This document shows positions 1 to 8,347 of a DNA stretch of 64,000 bases, one piece after another. The stretch is taken from assembly GCF_034424625.1 (NCBI RefSeq), contig NZ_CP139976.1:2170001-2234000 (forward strand), in the 5' to 3' direction. The stretch is from Janthinobacterium lividum (GTDB taxonomy: Bacteria > Pseudomonadota > Gammaproteobacteria > Burkholderiales > Burkholderiaceae_D). The translations under genes and the position numbers were made by a program. How positions within the stretch are numbered: the stretch's first letter is position 1; each line of letters opens with the position of its first letter. A model generated the notes under the pieces. That model was given only the letters and a program-made list of their open reading frames with translations, had not been told where the DNA came from and ran no database searches.

Positions 1-243
1 CGTGCTGGCGGCCAGCGCGTTCATGATGCCCTGGCTCGAGCCGCTCAGGTCGGACGTGGCGCGCGCGGACAGGTTGGCGCCTTCGCGGCTGATATTGAGC
101 AGGATGGTCTTGGCCTGGATGGCGCGCGACAGGTCGGCCAGCATGAACAGCAGCAAGGCCAGCAAGGGCAGCACGATGGCAAATTCGATGGCGGCGATGC
201 CACGCGCGGCGCGGCGCGGAAAACGGAGGGTTGGCGCGCGCAT
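1..243 (-). CDS. TadE/TadF-type pseudopilin (partial, runs off the left edge)
   Basis: Only the first 81 codons are inside the window. The ATG at 243 overlaps the TGA of the gene before it, so the two are translationally coupled. The protein begins with a short Arg-rich leader, then a hydrophobic segment preceded by G-IAAIE. This is the G|xxxxE prepilin motif with Glu at +5, as in TadE/TadF/TadG minor pilins. Known family role: minor pseudopilin of the Tad pilus, processed by the TadV/CpaA peptidase and needed for pilus assembly at the inner membrane. TadE, TadF and TadG cannot be separated without the C-terminus. Confidence 0.75.
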   Translation of the reverse strand, partial: MRAPTLRFPRRAARGIAAIEFAIVLPLLALLLFMLADLSRAIQAKTILLNISREGANLSARATSDLSGSSQGIMNALAAST

Positions 244-731
244 CACAGGCCGCCAAAGCTTTCATTGCGCATGGTGGCCGCCACCACGAAATGCGCCTGG
301 CCGTCGCGGAACAGGGCACGGATCATAGGCGTGGCAAACGCCCAGCGGCAATCGACGGAAATGACGACGATATCGCCGGCCTGGCCGAACATGGCGGCGC
401 CCACCGCATCGCTGCCGTTGACGGAGATCACGGGGCTGACCTTGTCATACATGCCCATGGAACTGTCGCGTATCTTTTGCATGACGGCGTGGTAGCGCTG
501 CTGGTTGGCACTGTCGGGGTCGAGGTCCTTGGCCCCCGTGACAGCATAGCGCGCCCCTTCGCGGACCGCATGCTGCATGGTCATATTGGCAAAATAAGCC
601 ATGCTCAATTCAATGATGCCGATTATCAGCATGAGAAAGACCGGTGTTATCAGGGCCAATTCGACCAGGGTGGCGCCAGCCTGTCCGCTGTGCTTGTGGA
701 ATATGCGGGAATCGGCCTGTTTTAAGCGCAT
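243..731 (-). CDS. TadE-like minor pseudopilin
   Basis: 162 residues from the ATG at 731. A TTG 69 nt upstream keeps the frame open but would only add an atypical leader. Residues 15-40 hold the prepilin signature: SGQAG then ATLVE, with Glu at +5, followed by a hydrophobic helix (LALITPVFLMLIIGIIEL). The remainder is a soluble domain with two Cys-free strands and one late Cys, typical of TadE-like proteins. It is coupled by a 3-base overlap to a second pseudopilin gene and is divergent from the main tad operon. Inferred role: membrane-anchored minor pilin required for Flp pilus biogenesis. Confidence 0.85.
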   Translation of the reverse strand: MRLKQADSRIFHKHSGQAGATLVELALITPVFLMLIIGIIELSMAYFANMTMQHAVREGARYAVTGAKDLDPDSANQQRYHAVMQKIRDSSMGMYDKVSPVISVNGSDAVGAAMFGQAGDIVVISVDCRWAFATPMIRALFRDGQAHFVVAATMRNESFGGL

Positions 732-1292
732 GGGAATAATCCGGTTAAGTTCCGCGATGACGAATGTCGGGCGGATGGCATTGCGCCATTTGACTGGCAA
801 TTATTCTATATCGATTTTCAAGGGCGTGTCCGCCATTTAAATTATTACAGGTCAAGATAATCGCAATTAACTGCGTTATTTCAAACGTGCCGGCCCCGTC
901 GCTACAGGGCCGGGAGTAATATGCTCGGGTATGAAAACAGGCCTGGTGTCAGGATTGTCCTGCGTGCAGGCAAGGACTTGTTTTGCAAGGTGATGCAACA
1001 AAAATGCTGCAATGTAAGCAACAGCAGCGGTGGCAGCAGCGATGGCGCGCCAGCGGCGCGTCCGCCCTGGCCACGCTGCCCATCCATCGGCACACGCCCG
1101 GCATGCGGCGACCGCTGCCGTGGGGCACGCACCGCGTTTGCGCGTGCCGGCCCAAGGCCTCTTCCTTCGTGCCCCCATGACTTCTTTCCCCCGTGCGCGG
1201 CAGCAGAAGGCGCGCGCGGATGAGGCAGGCAACCCGATTCGGATCAACCACCTTCCCTTGAAGGGAGTGGGCTACAAGTAAAGAGGTAAAGC
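732..1292. other. Divergent intergenic region between pseudopilin genes and regulator
   Basis: 561 nt with no convincing gene. Short open frames on both strands are low-complexity Arg/Pro-rich and lack a good ribosome site. Visible structure: a perfect 7-bp hairpin, CCGGCCC/GGGCCGG, at 890-896 and 907-913, and a 13-bp dyad TCCCTTGAAGGGA at 1254-1266, about 27 nt before the regulator start, which could be an operator. The region must hold the promoters for both divergent units, but I see no clear -35/-10 pair. Confidence 0.5.
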
Positions 1293-1982
1293 ATGTCAAC
1301 AAACAATGTCATACGCGTCATGCTGGTGTCGGACCACAAGACCTGGCTGTGGGGCCTGGAGCAGCTGCTCGCCGGCGCCCAGCCCGCGATGCAGGTGGTG
1401 GCGAGCTCCACCGAGATCGACAGCGCGCTGCTGCTGGCGCGCACCCTGTGTCCCGACGTCATCGTGCTCGACGCCGATCTTGGCTGCGGCGGCGCCTGCG
1501 CCATCGATTATCTGCCGCAGCTGCTGGGCAATGGCGTCTCGCGGGTGCTGCTGTTCAGCGGCACGCAGGACCAGGCAGAGTGCGGGCGGGCCGTGCGCAG
1601 CGGCGCGCGCGCGGTGCTGGGCAAGGAAACGTCCATCAAGCAACTGATCGACGCCATCGCCCGCCTGCATCAAGGCGAATTGTGCCTGGATCCGGCGCTG
1701 CTCGACAGCATGCTGGGCGTGCTGAACAAGCCGGAAGCGGCGCCCGACCCGGAAGAGCAGCGGATCGCCAGGCTGACGCTGAAGGAGCGCAAGATCGTGG
1801 CCATGATGGTGGAAGGAAATGGCGCGCTGAACCGTGCGATAGCCCAGCGCGCTTTTATCTCGGAGCAAACCTTGCGTAATCATCTGACATCGATCTACAG
1901 CAAGCTCGATGTCACCAACCGCCTGGAATTATATGTGTACGCCACCCGCAACCGCCTGGCCGAACCCGTCCATGCGGAATGA
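1293..1982 (+). CDS. NarL/LuxR-family response regulator of the tad locus
   Basis: 229 residues. The receiver domain (about 1-125) has Asp60 in VIVLDADLG as phospho-acceptor, Asp14 of the acidic pocket (one of the two usual acids is Ser13) and the conserved Lys in VLGKETS. A LuxR/GerE helix-turn-helix covers about 155-220 (LTLKERKIVAMM, then SEQTLRNHLTSIYSKL). A good Shine-Dalgarno, AAAGAGG, lies before the ATG. No histidine kinase gene is adjacent, so it is an orphan locally. It sits between the pseudopilin pair and flp, so the natural inference is that it controls pilus expression. The target is not shown by sequence. Confidence 0.85.
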   Translation: MSTNNVIRVMLVSDHKTWLWGLEQLLAGAQPAMQVVASSTEIDSALLLARTLCPDVIVLDADLGCGGACAIDYLPQLLGNGVSRVLLFSGTQDQAECGRAVRSGARAVLGKETSIKQLIDAIARLHQGELCLDPALLDSMLGVLNKPEAAPDPEEQRIARLTLKERKIVAMMVEGNGALNRAIAQRAFISEQTLRNHLTSIYSKLDVTNRLELYVYATRNRLAEPVHAE

Positions 1983-2186
1983 CAGTACATATGTCCTGAT
2001 TATAGACAAAAAATTAAGATGGTTTGTACTGCGCACAAAATGACTTTTCTCTGATTCGATTTAATGTTTGTTTATATAAAATACACGCATCAGAAAATGG
2101 AAAATAAAAACAAGGATAATGTTTTTATTTTCAGACTGTATTTTCAGTTTTTATCATGTTTAAAACTTGACCTGAAAGGGAATAAT
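1983..2186 (+). promoter_or_regulatory. AT-rich flp promoter and leader with inverted repeats
   Basis: This stretch is far richer in A/T than its neighbours. It holds a possible -10 (TATAAA, 2075-2080) with a weak CTGATT about 18 nt upstream, and a Shine-Dalgarno GAAAGGG at 2174-2180 before the flp ATG. A perfect 12-bp inverted repeat, GAAAATAAAAAC (2100-2111) and GTTTTTATTTTC (2121-2132), would form a stem-loop in the flp leader. A separated inverted pair, CAGTACA (1983-1989) and TGTACTG (2025-2031), just after the regulator stop could be a binding site. Functional roles are inference. Confidence 0.5.
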
Positions 2187-2360
2187 ATGAATTTCATTAA
2201 AAACTTTATCGCCGAAGAAGATGGCGTGACTGCCATCGAATATGCGCTGATCGCTGCGCTGGTGGCTGCGGCGCTGGTCACGGCCGTCGGCTATTTCACC
2301 ACCGGCCTCGATGGCGCCTTCAAGGCGATCGGCACCAAGCTGACGGGCGCGGCGATCTAA
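2187..2360 (+). CDS. flp: Flp-type pilin
   Basis: 57 residues, the normal size for a Flp major pilin. A short leader (MNFIKNFIAEEDG) ends at Gly13. The mature part starts VTAIEYALIAALVAAALV, with Glu at +5 and Tyr at +6, the class IVb Flp signature, followed by a single hydrophobic helix. The ATG was chosen over longer in-frame starts because GAAAGGG is correctly spaced upstream and the leader has normal length. It is the structural subunit of the Tad pilus, processed by the peptidase encoded next and assembled by the TadA/B/C machine downstream. Confidence 0.95.
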   Translation: MNFIKNFIAEEDGVTAIEYALIAALVAAALVTAVGYFTTGLDGAFKAIGTKLTGAAI

Positions 2361-2476
2361 GGCGCCTGCCCACCGCGCTGCACCCCGGCAGGCCGGCTGC
2401 CCTCGCGCACCGGCCTGTCGACTTCCCGCCCAACGATGCGCATGCCGTCATGCCATCGGCTTGCATCAGGTACACG

Positions 2477-3037
2477 ATGGACCCTCATTCTTTCTGGACG
2501 TTCAGCCCCGCCATGGTCTTGTGGGGGCTGCTTGCCGCAGCGGTCTGGCATGACGTGCGCCGCCGGCGCATTCCCAACCGGCTGGTGTTTTCCGGCGCCT
2601 TGCTCGGCGTGCTGCTCAACAGCCTGGCCTTGCCCGGGGTGACGCCGGCCGGGCCGTGGCTGGCGCTGGGCGGCATGGCCGTCGGCCTGGGCTTGCTGCT
2701 GCCCATGTATGCGATGAAGGCGCTGGGCGCGGGCGACGTCAAGCTGATGGCGATGGTGGGGGCTTTTCTTGGTCCCGGTCCCGCCGTGTTTGCCGTGCTG
2801 TGCAGCCTGCTCGCTGGCGGCGTGCTGGCGCTGGCCGTCGCCCTGTGCCAGGGCACGCTGCGCCAGGCGCTGGCGAATGCCCGGCAATTGCTGCTGCAAG
2901 GCTGGCTGCGCGCCGCCGCAGGGGAAGTACCGCGGGTCGATGCGCCCGCCGTGCCGGGCGGCAAACTGCCGTACGCGATCGCCATTGCCGCCGGCACCGC
3001 CATCTGGCTGGCCCTGGCGGCCGGCGGCCATGCATGA
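2477..3037 (+). CDS. cpaA: TadV/CpaA-type prepilin peptidase
   Basis: 186 residues from the ATG at 2477; another ATG at 2450 is possible and neither has a strong Shine-Dalgarno. The protein is mostly hydrophobic with about five to six membrane segments. The two catalytic aspartates of the A24 family are visible: one in WHDVRRRRIPN near residue 30 and one in GAGDVKLMAMVG near residue 85. Known role: inner-membrane aspartic protease that cleaves the leaders of Flp and the TadE-type pseudopilins after Gly. It is the second gene of the tad operon, 116 nt after flp. Confidence 0.9.
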   Translation: MDPHSFWTFSPAMVLWGLLAAAVWHDVRRRRIPNRLVFSGALLGVLLNSLALPGVTPAGPWLALGGMAVGLGLLLPMYAMKALGAGDVKLMAMVGAFLGPGPAVFAVLCSLLAGGVLALAVALCQGTLRQALANARQLLLQGWLRAAAGEVPRVDAPAVPGGKLPYAIAIAAGTAIWLALAAGGHA

Positions 3038-3079
3038 CATGCCCGTCCGGAAACCCAAGTTTTACCAAGAGGAAAAATC

Positions 3080-3907
3080 ATGAGAAATAGCCGCGTTGCG
3101 ATCGTGCTGCTGCTGGCGCTGCTGATGGCGGGGGGCGCCGTGCTGGCGGCGGCGCGCTGGATGTCAGGACAAGGCGCGCCGGCCAGCCAGACGGTGATGG
3201 TTGCGCTGGTCGATATCGGCGTGGGCGCGAAGGTGACGCCAGCCATGCTGCGCGGCATGGACTGGCCGGCGGGCGCCATGCCGCCGGGGGCGTTTGGCGA
3301 TGCCGGCGCGGTGGAGGGGCGCATCACGCGCACGGCCGTCAGCAGAGGCGAGCCTGTGCTGGAAAGCAAGCTTGCGCCGCCCGGCGCCACGGGCGGCCTG
3401 TCGGCCATCGTGGCTGCCGGCAAGCGCGCCATGACCGTGCGCGTCAACGACGTGGTGGGCGTGGCCGGTTTCGCCCTGCCGGGCAACTTCGTCGACATTC
3501 TCGTGCATACGCAGGATGACCGCCCCCGGCCGGCGGGCGGCGGGCCGCTGGCCATTTCCAAGATCGTGCTGGAACGCATCCTGGTGCTGGCCGTAGCGCA
3601 AGAGTCCGGCCGCGACGACAACAAGCCCAAGGTGGTCAATGCCGTGACCCTGGAGCTGACGCCGGAGCAGGTGGAAAAGCTGGACCTGGCGCGCAGCGTG
3701 GGCAGCTTGTCGCTGGTGCTGCGCAACCAGGTCGATCCGGCGCCTGTCACCACGGGCGGCGCCACCAAGGAATCGCTGCTGGAGCTGAAGGTGCCGGCGG
3801 CCGCGCCGGTGCGCGCACCGCGGCGCCAGGCAGCCCCCGCACGCGCTCCCGCGCGCGACAGCATCACCGTCATCAAGGGCATGGATACGAGCATCCAGCA
3901 ATTTTAA
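3080..3907 (+). CDS. cpaB: Flp pilus assembly protein CpaB/RcpC
   Basis: 275 residues with a good Shine-Dalgarno (AAGAGGAAA) before the ATG. The N-terminal membrane anchor (IVLLLALLMAGGAVLAAA) is followed by a SAF-type domain at about 38-105 (VALVDIGVGAKVTPAML, then AVSRGEPVLESKL) and the RcpC/CpaB domain with GNFVDILVHTQDD. The C-terminus is Ala/Arg/Pro-rich. Known role: periplasmic partner of the outer-membrane secretin in Tad pilus systems. It lies 42 nt after the peptidase and 27 nt before the secretin gene, in the family's usual order. Confidence 0.9.
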   Translation: MRNSRVAIVLLLALLMAGGAVLAAARWMSGQGAPASQTVMVALVDIGVGAKVTPAMLRGMDWPAGAMPPGAFGDAGAVEGRITRTAVSRGEPVLESKLAPPGATGGLSAIVAAGKRAMTVRVNDVVGVAGFALPGNFVDILVHTQDDRPRPAGGGPLAISKIVLERILVLAVAQESGRDDNKPKVVNAVTLELTPEQVEKLDLARSVGSLSLVLRNQVDPAPVTTGGATKESLLELKVPAAAPVRAPRRQAAPARAPARDSITVIKGMDTSIQQF

Positions 3908-3934
3908 AAATCAGCAGGCAAGCAAGGATGATCG

Positions 3935-5446
3935 ATGAACAAATTTCGTAAGCACGCTGCGGGTGCGGGCATGCGCCTGGCCCTGGCCTTGGGCAGCGCG
4001 GCGGCAGGCATGGCCTGGCCGGTCAGCGCCAGCGCGGCGGCGCCGGCCAGGCAAGCCGTCATGTCGCCCGTCGCGGCGCCGGCCATGTCGCTGGGCGCCG
4101 ATATCGCCCGCCTGGGCGCGCCCGTGCGCATCGCCGTGGGCAAGTCCACCTTGCGCAAGCTGAGCCTGCCGGTGTCGCAGATCGCCGTCAACGATCCCCG
4201 GGTGGCCGGCGCCAGGATGCTGGGCTCGTCCAGCCAGCTGTTCGTCTGGGGCCTGGCCCCGGGCAGCACCAACCTGATCCTGTGGGACCGGCAGCAGCGC
4301 CCGGTGATCGTCGATATCGAAGTCGAGATCGATGTCGAAGGCTTGCAGGCGCAGCTGGCCTATGTCTTCCCCGGCGAGCGCGCCGTCAAGGCCGGCGCGG
4401 CCGGCGGCAGCATCGTGCTGTCGGGGCAGGTGAGCGACAGCGTCAAGGCCAGCCAGATCCTGGAGATGGCGCAGGCCTATGCGCAGCGCGGCGCCGGCGA
4501 AGCGGCTGCGCCGGCCGACGGCGCGGCCAGTGCGGCCGGCAGCGTCAAGGTCATCAATATGCTGTCGATCGCGGCGCCGCAACAGGTCATGCTGGAAGTG
4601 AAAATCGCCGAAGTGTCGAAGACCCTGGTCGACCAGCTGGGCGCCAGCGTGGGCATCAGTGGCACGCGCGGCAACTGGACGTATGGCCTGCTGTCGAACC
4701 TGCTCAGCGGCAACCCCAGCCAGCTGGGCGCCGTGCACGGCAAGAATGGCAACGGGCTGACGCTCGATGCGCAAAAGCGCGACGGCCTGGTCAAGGTGCT
4801 GGCCGAACCGAATATCATGGCCATCAGTGGCCAGGAAGCTAGTTTCCTGGCGGGCGGCAAGATTTTCATTCCGGTCGCGCAAGACAGCACCACCAACAAG
4901 ATCACGCTGGAGGAAAAGGAATTCGGCATTGCCGTCAAGTTCACGCCCACCGTGCTGGAGGGTGGACGCATCAACTTGAAGGTGGCGCCGGAAGTGTCGG
5001 AGCTGAACCGCGAAGGCATCGGCATCACCACCGGCGGGGGCGCCGCCGCCAATGCCGTGCTGCCGGCATTTACCACGCGGCGCACCACCACCACGGTGCA
5101 GCTGTTCGATGGCCAGAGTTTTGCCGTTGGCGGCTTGATCAAGAACAATGTGACGACCAATATCAAGGCATTGCCCTTTCTGGGCGAGATTCCCGTGCTG
5201 GGTGCGCTGTTCCGCAGCAGCGATTTCCAGACCGACCGCACGGAACTGGTGTTCATCATTACACCGCATTTGGTCAAGCCGCTCGACGGCACGCTTGACG
5301 GCGATATCGCCTTGCCCACCGATGCCTATGTGGCGCCCAGCCGTGGCGAGTTCTTCTTGCAAGGAAAAATGGAAGGCGCTGCCGCGCCACGGCCACGGCA
5401 GGAAGCGGCCAGGCAGACGGCGCCCGCCGGCCCGGACATTCACTAG
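3935..5446 (+). CDS. cpaC: Outer-membrane secretin CpaC/RcpA
   Basis: 503 residues with a signal peptide (about 1-32, ending near ASAAAPA). N-terminal pilus-formation domain at about 60-135: GKSTLRKLSLPVSQIAVNDP, then LFVWGLAPGSTNLILWD. A BON-like/secretin N region follows, then the secretin domain at about 205-465 with the hallmark VKVLAEPNIMAISGQEASFL and a late FIITPHLVKPL. Known role: multimeric outer-membrane channel for the Flp pilus. The Pro/Arg-rich tail (about 475-503) looks disordered. Shine-Dalgarno AAGGATG lies upstream of the ATG. Confidence 0.92.
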   Translation: MNKFRKHAAGAGMRLALALGSAAAGMAWPVSASAAAPARQAVMSPVAAPAMSLGADIARLGAPVRIAVGKSTLRKLSLPVSQIAVNDPRVAGARMLGSSSQLFVWGLAPGSTNLILWDRQQRPVIVDIEVEIDVEGLQAQLAYVFPGERAVKAGAAGGSIVLSGQVSDSVKASQILEMAQAYAQRGAGEAAAPADGAASAAGSVKVINMLSIAAPQQVMLEVKIAEVSKTLVDQLGASVGISGTRGNWTYGLLSNLLSGNPSQLGAVHGKNGNGLTLDAQKRDGLVKVLAEPNIMAISGQEASFLAGGKIFIPVAQDSTTNKITLEEKEFGIAVKFTPTVLEGGRINLKVAPEVSELNREGIGITTGGGAAANAVLPAFTTRRTTTTVQLFDGQSFAVGGLIKNNVTTNIKALPFLGEIPVLGALFRSSDFQTDRTELVFIITPHLVKPLDGTLDGDIALPTDAYVAPSRGEFFLQGKMEGAAAPRPRQEAARQTAPAGPDIH

Positions 5447-5455
5447 GAGCACAGC

Positions 5456-5734
5456 ATGCAGCATTCCCCTTCGCTTTCCCTTTCCATGCTGCTGGCCGCC
5501 CTGGCCGCCAGCGGCTGCGCCGCCACGCCGAACCTGGACCGCCAGTTTGGCGCCAGCGTTCAGCAACTGCGCGCGCGGCAAGTGCTGTCGCCGCAGGCGG
5601 GCGCGAACCGCGATCCCGTGGCCGGCATGGATGGCAAGGCCGCCCAGGCCGCCTACATGGCGTACCAGAAAAGCTTTGCCGCGCCCGCGCCGCAAGGGGC
5701 AGCCTTCACCATCGGCGTCGGGGCGCGCCAGTGA
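5456..5734 (+). CDS. Small Tad-locus lipoprotein
   Basis: 92 residues. The N-terminal signal ends in a lipobox, LAASGC, with Cys20 as the likely lipidation site. The mature part is short and Ala/Gln-rich with no recognisable enzyme motif. A GGAG overlaps the stop codon of the secretin gene 9 nt upstream, so the gene is tightly coupled to it. Position between secretin and TadZ is where other Tad systems carry CpaD/TadD-type or pilotin-like lipoproteins, but this protein is too short to be called CpaD. A role in secretin placement is inference. Confidence 0.75.
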   Translation: MQHSPSLSLSMLLAALAASGCAATPNLDRQFGASVQQLRARQVLSPQAGANRDPVAGMDGKAAQAAYMAYQKSFAAPAPQGAAFTIGVGARQ

Positions 5735-5771
5735 GCCTGGCATCGTCACCACAGAACCAGCAAGGCATATC

Positions 5772-6932
5772 GTGAAAATCGCCATCCATTCCACTGATCA
5801 AAAAACGCTGTCCGAACTGGGCCTGCTGCTGCGCAGCCGCAACCGGCTCGACGAGATCAACGCGGGCGGCGAAACGCTGGAACCGCTGCAGGCGGCGCAA
5901 TCGCTGCCCGACGTGCTGATCTTCGACCGCCCGTCGAACGACGGCGCCGACCTGGCCGCCATCGAGCGCCTCAGCAACCAGCATCCGCGCATGGCCTTCA
6001 TCGTGCTGTGCCACCAGCAGGCGCCTGAATTCCTGCTGCAGGCCATGCGTGCAGGCGTGCGCGACGTGCTGCCGTTTCCCGCCGCGCCGGCCAGCCTGTA
6101 TGCGGCGCTCGAACGCATCGAGGAAAAGCTGGAGCGGCGCGAGCATGGCAACGGCAAGGTGCTGGCCTTCATCTCCTGCAAAGGCGGCAGCGGCGCCACC
6201 TTCATCGCCAGCAACCTCGGTTATGCGCTGGCCGCCGGCGGCCAGCAGCGCGTTGCCCTGATCGACATGAACCTGCATTTTGGCGACGCCTCGCTCTTCG
6301 TGTCCGAGAACAAGCCGCTGGCCACGCTGTCCGACGTCACGCGCGACATCCACCGGCTCGACGCCTCGTTCCTGGCATCGAGCATGCTGCATATCACGCC
6401 CAACTACAGCGTGCTGGCCGCGCCCGAGGATCCGGCCCACGCCAGCGAAGTGGCGCCCGAACACATCGACGCCATCATCCGGCAAGCCAGGCGCCAGTAC
6501 GATTTCATCGTGCTCGACGTGGGCCGCAATCTCGACGCCGTCAGCGTGCGCGCGCTGGACCACGCCGACATGATCTTTCCCGTCCTGCAGGCGACCTTGC
6601 CCTACATCCGCGATGGCAAGCGCCTGCTGGGCATGTTCCGCTCGCTCGAATACGCGAAGGAGAAGGTGCACATCATCGTCAACCGCCACGACAAGGGCGG
6701 CGAAATCCGCCTGCGCGACCTGGAAGCGGCGTACGGCACGGCGGTCTACCGCACCGTGCCGAATCACTACGCCTCGGCCGCCGCCTCGGTCAACCAGGGC
6801 GTGCCTATCCTGCAGCTCGACAAAGCCAGCCCGATCACCCGCTCGCTGCAGGAGTTCGCCGCCAGCCTGGCCGGCAGCGCGGCCAGCACGGCGCGCCAGG
6901 GCTGGCTCGGCCGCGTCCTGCGGCGCGCTTGA
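5772..6932 (+). CDS. cpaE: TadZ/CpaE pilus localisation ATPase
   Basis: 386 residues from the GTG at 5772, chosen because AGCAAGG lies just upstream and protein similarity begins there ([17 protein letters not shown]). N-terminal receiver-like domain at about 1-120. The ParA/MinD-like ATPase domain follows with a deviant Walker [14 protein letters not shown] (Lys137), and [16 protein letters not shown]. The last residue of the usual GKT/S motif is replaced by Ala-Thr, as is common in TadZ proteins. Known role: polar or membrane localisation of the Tad machine. It follows the lipoprotein gene by 37 nt. Confidence 0.92.
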   Translation: MKIAIHSTDQKTLSELGLLLRSRNRLDEINAGGETLEPLQAAQSLPDVLIFDRPSNDGADLAAIERLSNQHPRMAFIVLCHQQAPEFLLQAMRAGVRDVLPFPAAPASLYAALERIEEKLERREHGNGKVLAFISCKGGSGATFIASNLGYALAAGGQQRVALIDMNLHFGDASLFVSENKPLATLSDVTRDIHRLDASFLASSMLHITPNYSVLAAPEDPAHASEVAPEHIDAIIRQARRQYDFIVLDVGRNLDAVSVRALDHADMIFPVLQATLPYIRDGKRLLGMFRSLEYAKEKVHIIVNRHDKGGEIRLRDLEAAYGTAVYRTVPNHYASAAASVNQGVPILQLDKASPITRSLQEFAASLAGSAASTARQGWLGRVLRRA

Positions 6933-6970
6933 TCCACGCGCTGATCCCCATCCAAGAACAGGAGCATTTC

Positions 6971-8341
6971 ATGGCTAGTTCCCCCATCGCCGCCTTGTCC
7001 ATCCGCGAACGGCTCGGCAGCGCCAAGATCGCCGCGCTCGCGCCGCTACGCATGGCCGCCATCGACAACCACGGCTACCGCGACCTCAAGCTGCGCATCC
7101 ATGGGCTGCTGCTCGAACGGGTCGACCTGGAAAGCATGCAGCGCCTGTCGCAGGAGCGCATCCGCGAAGAATTGCGCGGCCTGGTCGAGCGCTTGCTGGA
7201 CGAAGAGGCGGTGGTCATCAACGACGCCGAGCGCAAGAGCCTGACGCGCGACATCCAGCACGAGATGCTGGGCTTCGGGCCGCTCGAAACGCTGCTCTCG
7301 GATGCCAGCGTGTCGGACATCCTGGTCAATGGCCACAGGCAGGTGTATGTGGAGCGCGGCGGCCGCCTGGAGCTGACCGACGTCAGCTTCGACGATGACG
7401 CCCACCTGATGAAGATCATCGACAAGATCGTCTCGCGGGTGGGCCGGCGCATCGACGAATCGAGCCCCATGGTCGATGCGCGCCTGCCCGACGGGTCGCG
7501 CGTCAACGCCATCATTCCGCCGCTGGCCATCGACGGCCCCGTGATGTCGATCCGGCGCTTCTCCGTCGATCCGCTGCGCCTGGCCGACCTGGTCGCCTAC
7601 CACAGCATGACGGCCGAGATGGCCGAAGTGCTGCAGGGCCTGGGCAAGGCAAAGATGAATATCCTCATTTCCGGCGGCACGGGCAGCGGCAAGACCACCA
7701 TGCTCAACGTGATTTCCGGCTTTATCGGCCAGACGGAACGCATCGTCACGGTGGAAGACGCGGCCGAGCTGCAATTGCAGCAGCCGCACGTGGTACGGCT
7801 GGAAACGCGGCCCGCGAATATCGAAGGCAAGGGCGAAGTGACGCAGCGGGCGCTGGTGCGCAATGCGCTGCGCATGCGCCCCGACCGCATCATCCTGGGC
7901 GAGGTGCGCGGCGCCGAGGCGCTCGACATGCTGGGCGCGATGAACACGGGCCATGAAGGCTCGATGGCCACCATCCACGCCAATACGCCGCGCGACGCCA
8001 TCACGCGGCTGGAAAACATGATCAGCATGGCGGCCGCCAACCTGCCCAGCAAGGCCATCCGGCAGCAGATCAGCTCGGCCGTGTCGGTGGTGGTGCAAGT
8101 GTCGCGCTTGATCGACGGCAAGCGCAAGGTCACGTCGATCCAGGAAATCACGGGCATGGAAGGAGAGGTCATCACGATGCAGGAAATCTTCAGTTTCCGG
8201 CAGACGGGCGTGGCCGAGGGCGGCGCGGTGGTCGGGCATTTCTCGGCCAGCGGCATCCGCCCGCGCTTCCTCGATCGCCTGAACAGCTTTGGCATCGGCG
8301 TGTCGGCCGCCCTGTTCGAACCCACTGCGGCGGGGCGCTGA
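6971..8341 (+). CDS. cpaF: TadA/CpaF secretion ATPase
   Basis: 456 residues from the ATG at 6971, preceded by CAGGAG. An in-frame ATG at 6929 overlaps the tadZ stop but lacks a ribosome site. Walker A is [10 protein letters not shown] with Lys241; the Walker B region is [17 protein letters not shown]; the His box is [18 protein letters not shown]. This is the type II/IV secretion ATPase fold of the CpaF subfamily. Known role: cytoplasmic hexameric motor powering Flp pilus extension and, in some species, retraction. It is followed 6 nt later by tadB. Confidence 0.95.
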   Translation: MASSPIAALSIRERLGSAKIAALAPLRMAAIDNHGYRDLKLRIHGLLLERVDLESMQRLSQERIREELRGLVERLLDEEAVVINDAERKSLTRDIQHEMLGFGPLETLLSDASVSDILVNGHRQVYVERGGRLELTDVSFDDDAHLMKIIDKIVSRVGRRIDESSPMVDARLPDGSRVNAIIPPLAIDGPVMSIRRFSVDPLRLADLVAYHSMTAEMAEVLQGLGKAKMNILISGGTGSGKTTMLNVISGFIGQTERIVTVEDAAELQLQQPHVVRLETRPANIEGKGEVTQRALVRNALRMRPDRIILGEVRGAEALDMLGAMNTGHEGSMATIHANTPRDAITRLENMISMAAANLPSKAIRQQISSAVSVVVQVSRLIDGKRKVTSIQEITGMEGEVITMQEIFSFRQTGVAEGGAVVGHFSASGIRPRFLDRLNSFGIGVSAALFEPTAAGR

Positions 8342-8347
8342 TCCATC

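Noticed and set aside
876..1247. Short open frames on both strands before the response regulator
   Set aside because: Low-complexity Arg/Ala/Pro/Cys-rich translations without Shine-Dalgarno.
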